Source of the DNA: Methanobacteriota archaeon
GTDB lineage: Archaea; Thermoplasmatota; Poseidoniia; Poseidoniales; Poseidoniaceae
Length of the DNA: 9,183 nucleotides
Assembly: GCA_002727695.1 (NCBI GenBank)
Contig: PBXT01000088.1
Location: forward strand, 18,509 to 27,691
Direction: 5' to 3'
Both the position numbers and the translations under genes were made by a program. This document shows, in pieces, positions 6,447-9,183 of the stretch (its first letter is position 1; every line of letters starts with the position of its first letter). Below the pieces are notes generated by a model. The model saw only the letters and a list, made by a program, of their open reading frames with translations. It had not been told where the DNA came from and made no database searches.

Positions 6447-6999
6447 ACAGTAAATCTCCTCCTTCATGAGAGACAGAAACATCGGTAGAAACCGACTTAT
6501 TTCCTACACCTCTAGTGCCGCTAGAAATGTCTTCACCCGCCAGGGTAAATTCCACTCCTTGAAGATTGACATTTTCCACTTTTCCAAATGCCATTAACGA
6601 GCAATTAGTCCCCTCTTGTAATTCGATTTCTAATCCTGAATCCGCAACTCGGCACGCCCTCCATCCGTCGAAATATAGAATTGCATCTGATTGAGATTCG
6701 AATAGTGCAGTAAAGGCTGCAAGGCGATGATCAAGGCGACCCCCTTCAACTCCTACAATAGCATCAACTTCATACTCGATTAGAGCTTTAGCAAGGTCGG
6801 AATTTTGCTGATTTTCATCTTTTGTTATTCCCTCAGGATTCGCTATGGAATCGAGGTCACCAACTACTACATCCCATCCCTCAAACCTGTCTGCTGCACC
6901 ATCCAGAGCAATGGTGAATTCGGCATTGTCAAGCAGGGTTTGAACCAATTCGTCTGATGGCCATTCACCATTGGCAACAACTAGGACCATCCCGGCCAT
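6421..6999 (-). CDS. Thiamine pyrophosphokinase
   Basis: Transfers pyrophosphate from ATP to thiamine, giving the cofactor thiamine diphosphate; cytoplasmic. The 192-residue product shows the family signatures in order: VVANGEWP (7-14), ALDGAADR (31-38), VVGDLDSI (45-52) with the metal-binding acidic cluster, NSDLAKAL (66-73, like TDLEKAL), GGRLDHRLA (86-94), and in the C-terminal beta domain SSGTRGVGNKSVSTD (159-173), as in the thiamine-binding part. Length is near the short end of the family but no motif is missing. Start 6999 is the longest; the ATG at 6990 gives MVLVVANGEWP, the more typical beginning, and fits a TATA-like box about 24 bases before it, so a leaderless start at 6990 is a serious alternative. 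No TPP riboswitch is visible upstream. Its last 26 bases overlap the convergent DUF4105 gene. Confidence 0.92.
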   Translation of the reverse strand: MAGMVLVVANGEWPSDELVQTLLDNAEFTIALDGAADRFEGWDVVVGDLDSIANPEGITKDENQQNSDLAKALIEYEVDAIVGVEGGRLDHRLAAFTALFESQSDAILYFDGWRACRVADSGLEIELQEGTNCSLMAFGKVENVNLQGVEFTLAGEDISSGTRGVGNKSVSTDVSVSHEGGDLLFIWEANEL

Positions 7000-7008
7000 G
7001 GAACTCCG

Positions 7009-7020
7009 AAATAATTCATA
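7009..7020 (-). promoter_or_regulatory. Putative TATA-like box for thiamine pyrophosphokinase
   Basis: On the minus strand this reads TATGAATTATTT. Its centre is about 24 bases before the in-frame ATG at 6990 and about 15 before the ATG at 6999, so it fits a leaderless transcript starting at 6990. Assigned by composition and spacing only. Confidence 0.3.
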
Positions 7021-7025
7021 GATTC

Positions 7026-7050
7026 AAGCGGTTCGCTTCGTTGGTTTTTT
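7026..7050 (+). other. Short hairpin followed by a T-run, read on the plus strand
   Basis: AAGCG (7026-7030) and CGCTT (7034-7038) can pair around a three-base loop, followed after six bases by TTTTTT (7045-7050). Read on the plus strand this resembles a terminator, but the only plus-strand gene upstream ends at 6446 and transcription would have to run antisense through thiamine pyrophosphokinase. Function uncertain. Confidence 0.25.
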
Positions 7051-7070
7051 CGGCCCCCTTAAGGGGGCCG
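7051..7070. repeat. Perfect 20-base GC-rich palindrome in a divergent intergenic region
   Basis: CGGCCCCCTTAAGGGGGCCG is its own exact reverse complement. It lies 51 bases before the minus-strand thiamine pyrophosphokinase start (6999) and 43 bases before the plus-strand FG-GAP gene start (7114). Because both genes run away from it, it is not in the usual place for a terminator. It could be an operator for a dimeric regulator, a cruciform-forming site or a dispersed intergenic element. On the plus strand it is preceded, not followed, by six Ts, so it is not a canonical intrinsic terminator on either strand. Confidence 0.7.
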
Positions 7071-7113
7071 TATGCTCAATCTTTGGGAATAGTAATGTAG
7101 GGTGGAGTTTGTC

Positions 7114-9183
7114 ATGGTAGTTATGTCGCGGCGAAGCAACGGACTACCCGTCGCGATTATTGCTATATTTTTGATTCAAATATTGTCACCTGTGGTACAG
7201 TTTCCAAATCCTGAATTAGATTCTAAAAAGGCATCTGAGGCCTCGGAAATAGGATTCTCTACAGGCTCAGGTCACGATTTAGAGGGCGATGTAATCAACG
7301 TTGACGGCAAAAATTGGACAGTCAGAGGAGAATCAATTTTGGATTATTGGGCGCACGAGGTCCTTGATTCTGATTTCAACGGTTCCTTTGACATGGCAGT
7401 AACAGATGTTGGTGTTGCATATGTTTGTACAACAAATACGTCTGAAATCCACTTCCATACCATTCATCAAAACGGTACTCTCGAAACTCTACTGGTACAG
7501 GAATTGTCTGGTGAACAAACCCATGGATGTGCTATTGGAGTTACTAACCAAGATAGAATCCAAATCGTGTACGACATTTCAGATGGCGGAAGTGAGGAAA
7601 CCGGTGGTCACATAAGACTAGCTCGTCTTGCTGAACCAAACGCAGTATACTTGGAAAGAACATGGCATATCCGTACAATTGCAGAGGACATTTACGCAGG
7701 AGGTCCGAATGGATTGAACCTTGAGTTTGATTCTGAATCAAGAACTCAGATTCTCTTCAAAGATAGCATTACTCATGGACTACGCCACCTTTGGTTCAAC
7801 AAAGCATATTGGAATCAAACAGTGTTAGATGAGGGGCCAATCGGGACAGATATTGAATTTGAAATCGATCCACATGACATGTTCCATGTAGTGTATACAA
7901 CCCATCCAGAGAATGAATCATTAGAACATGAAGTCAAATTATTGAGATTCAATGAAACTTCGGAAACTCGACAAGTATTGGCTAGGAGTCATTCGATTAC
8001 TGATGCCATAGGAATGGATTTAGATACAAACAATATCGAACAAATTGCGTATTCAAGTTCTGAAATAACCAACAACAGCGGGGTATTGCAAGAATTCCAC
8101 GACATTTCTCTTCTTCGCAGCCTTGCAGGTAAAGATACAGGAAGAATCGACCCAACTCCAACCTCTGTCATAACCTACGACGATGATTCGATTGAAGGTG
8201 AAGTTCTCAGCGGTGACTTGAATGGTGACGGAATGGATGATTTAGTCTACACAGACCCTGATGGAAATGGAACAATTTCTATCCACTATGGTTCTGCTAG
8301 TGGAGTTGGTGCTTTAGCAGATAGAATCCTAGTTGGTTCATTTAGCGATTCAAATCTAGGAACTGGAATCGCCATTGGAGATTTCAACTGTGATGGGTTC
8401 GACGATATTGCTTCTAGCGAACCAGGTATGGCGATTAACAATTCTGGACATGTCTCTGTAAGATTGGGTTCATCCTCAGGAATTTCTGATGCTGCATGGT
8501 GGGAAATGAATGGTAGCGAAGATGACAACCTAGGTTGGTCTCTTACTTCACTTGGTGATGTTGAATCAGATGGCTGTGATGATTTGGCAGTCGTTGCGGA
8601 CAAACTAATCGAAGACAATGATTTAGCGTCCTTAGTCAAGAATGGCCTAGTTATGATTCTCAAAGGTAATTCAAGTTCAATGATTTTCCATGCAAACATT
8701 ACTCAAACGGAATCAGGGCCTATGTTTGGAAGACAAATTGCAGCAGGTGGCGACATTAATGGCGATGGATTCCTAGACATGGTTGTATCAAACACAGGAG
8801 ATGCTGACAGCCCCACAGGCTATTCTTCGATAGAATTCTTTTATGGTAGCATTAGCGGAATTGGCACAACTCCTTTTACCTCTCACGCTCCACTAGATCA
8901 AGGGAAATTGTATGGTTTTGAAATGGCATTCATTGGAGATGTGCAGGGTGATGGTTATGATGATGTAATTATCACTCAGCTATTTGCTCAGACAACTCCA
9001 TACAATTCTGGTAAAGTCCACATGTGGTGCGGTTCAGCATCAGGACCAGTCAAGGACTATTGGACTGAAACAGGTAGTTTCGCTAACGCCTTACTTGGTT
9101 ACACAATCTCTCCAGCAGGAGATATCAATGAGGATGGATACGATGATTTCCTAATGATGTATCCTTCCGCATCCAAATCAGGA
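7114..9183 (+). CDS. Large secreted FG-GAP / integrin alpha-like beta-propeller protein (3' end beyond window)
   Basis: The 690 visible codons stay open to the window edge. The N-terminus MVVMSRRSNG plus a hydrophobic run (about 11-29) is a signal peptide or signal anchor. Residues about 60-350 form a beta-rich region with recurring strands such as IQIVYDIS, TQILFKDS and FHVVYTTH, probably another propeller without a named family. From residue 367 six calcium-loop blades follow at 367, 422, 481, 546, 608 and 669: GDLNGDGMDD, GDFNCDGFDD, GDVESDGCDD, GDINGDGFLD, GDVQGDGYDD and GDINEDGYDD. These are typical FG-GAP repeats of integrin-alpha-like propellers, 55-65 residues apart. It carries many N-X-S/T sequons. 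The ATG at 7114 is preceded by GGTGGAG six bases away; ATG 7123 and GTG 7102 are in-frame alternatives. Likely a surface adhesion or binding protein; ligand and C-terminal anchor are not visible. Confidence 0.87.
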   Translation, partial: MVVMSRRSNGLPVAIIAIFLIQILSPVVQFPNPELDSKKASEASEIGFSTGSGHDLEGDVINVDGKNWTVRGESILDYWAHEVLDSDFNGSFDMAVTDVGVAYVCTTNTSEIHFHTIHQNGTLETLLVQELSGEQTHGCAIGVTNQDRIQIVYDISDGGSEETGGHIRLARLAEPNAVYLERTWHIRTIAEDIYAGGPNGLNLEFDSESRTQILFKDSITHGLRHLWFNKAYWNQTVLDEGPIGTDIEFEIDPHDMFHVVYTTHPENESLEHEVKLLRFNETSETRQVLARSHSITDAIGMDLDTNNIEQIAYSSSEITNNSGVLQEFHDISLLRSLAGKDTGRIDPTPTSVITYDDDSIEGEVLSGDLNGDGMDDLVYTDPDGNGTISIHYGSASGVGALADRILVGSFSDSNLGTGIAIGDFNCDGFDDIASSEPGMAINNSGHVSVRLGSSSGISDAAWWEMNGSEDDNLGWSLTSLGDVESDGCDDLAVVADKLIEDNDLASLVKNGLVMILKGNSSSMIFHANITQTESGPMFGRQIAAGGDINGDGFLDMVVSNTGDADSPTGYSSIEFFYGSISGIGTTPFTSHAPLDQGKLYGFEMAFIGDVQGDGYDDVIITQLFAQTTPYNSGKVHMWCGSASGPVKDYWTETGSFANALLGYTISPAGDINEDGYDDFLMMYPSASKSG

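Noticed and set aside
7045..7070. Palindrome plus T-run as an intrinsic terminator
   Set aside because: The Ts precede the palindrome on the plus strand and are As after it on the minus strand, and both flanking genes start, not end, here.
7000..7113. TPP riboswitch upstream of thiamine pyrophosphokinase
   Set aside because: The conserved CUGAGA-type core and paired arms are not present; the region holds only the palindrome, a small hairpin and A/T boxes.

Overview
The window looks like chromosomal DNA of a planktonic archaeon, most likely Marine Group II (Candidatus Poseidoniales, Thermoplasmatota). I infer this from three things: large secreted proteins built from DxDxDG calcium loops and anchored by one C-terminal membrane helix; dense packing with very short intergenic gaps; and A/T-rich boxes lying about 25 bases before several start codons, as in archaeal TATA/leaderless promoters. 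There is no rRNA or other marker gene, so the assignment is by style only. No tRNA, CRISPR, insertion sequence or phage gene is visible.

Layout. (1) Positions 1-547: a family 2 glycosyltransferase (dolichol-phosphate sugar transferase-like) on the minus strand, cut by the left edge, diverging from (2) a family 4 glycosyltransferase at 548-1822 on the plus strand. (3) Positions 1879-6446: three plus-strand genes joined by overlapping or near-touching stop and start codons. They encode an 818-residue secreted protein with 18 thrombospondin-type-3-like calcium motifs, a 418-residue single-pass protein with two Cys-containing Ig-like repeats and a Trp-rich cytoplasmic tail, and a 286-residue membrane protein with a DUF4105 domain (the domain called 'Lnb N-terminal periplasmic domain', linked to lipoprotein N-acylation in Bacteroides). 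(4) Positions 6421-6999: thiamine pyrophosphokinase on the minus strand, its 3' end overlapping the DUF4105 gene by 26 bases. (5) Positions 7000-7113: a divergent intergenic region with a perfect 20-base GC-rich palindrome. (6) Position 7114 to the right edge: a very large secreted FG-GAP/integrin-alpha-like beta-propeller protein, cut by the edge.

How it fits together. Most of the window serves the cell surface: two sugar transferases, three secreted or membrane-anchored ectoproteins rich in calcium loops and N-glycosylation sequons (N-X-S/T), and one membrane-bound putative acyltransferase/hydrolase. The thiamine pyrophosphokinase is an unrelated housekeeping gene. The most unusual item is the three-gene cassette: a calcium stalk, a Trp-tailed Ig-like partner and an archaeal DUF4105 enzyme with its putative Cys/His residues intact. 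It may be an undescribed surface-protein maturation or assembly unit.
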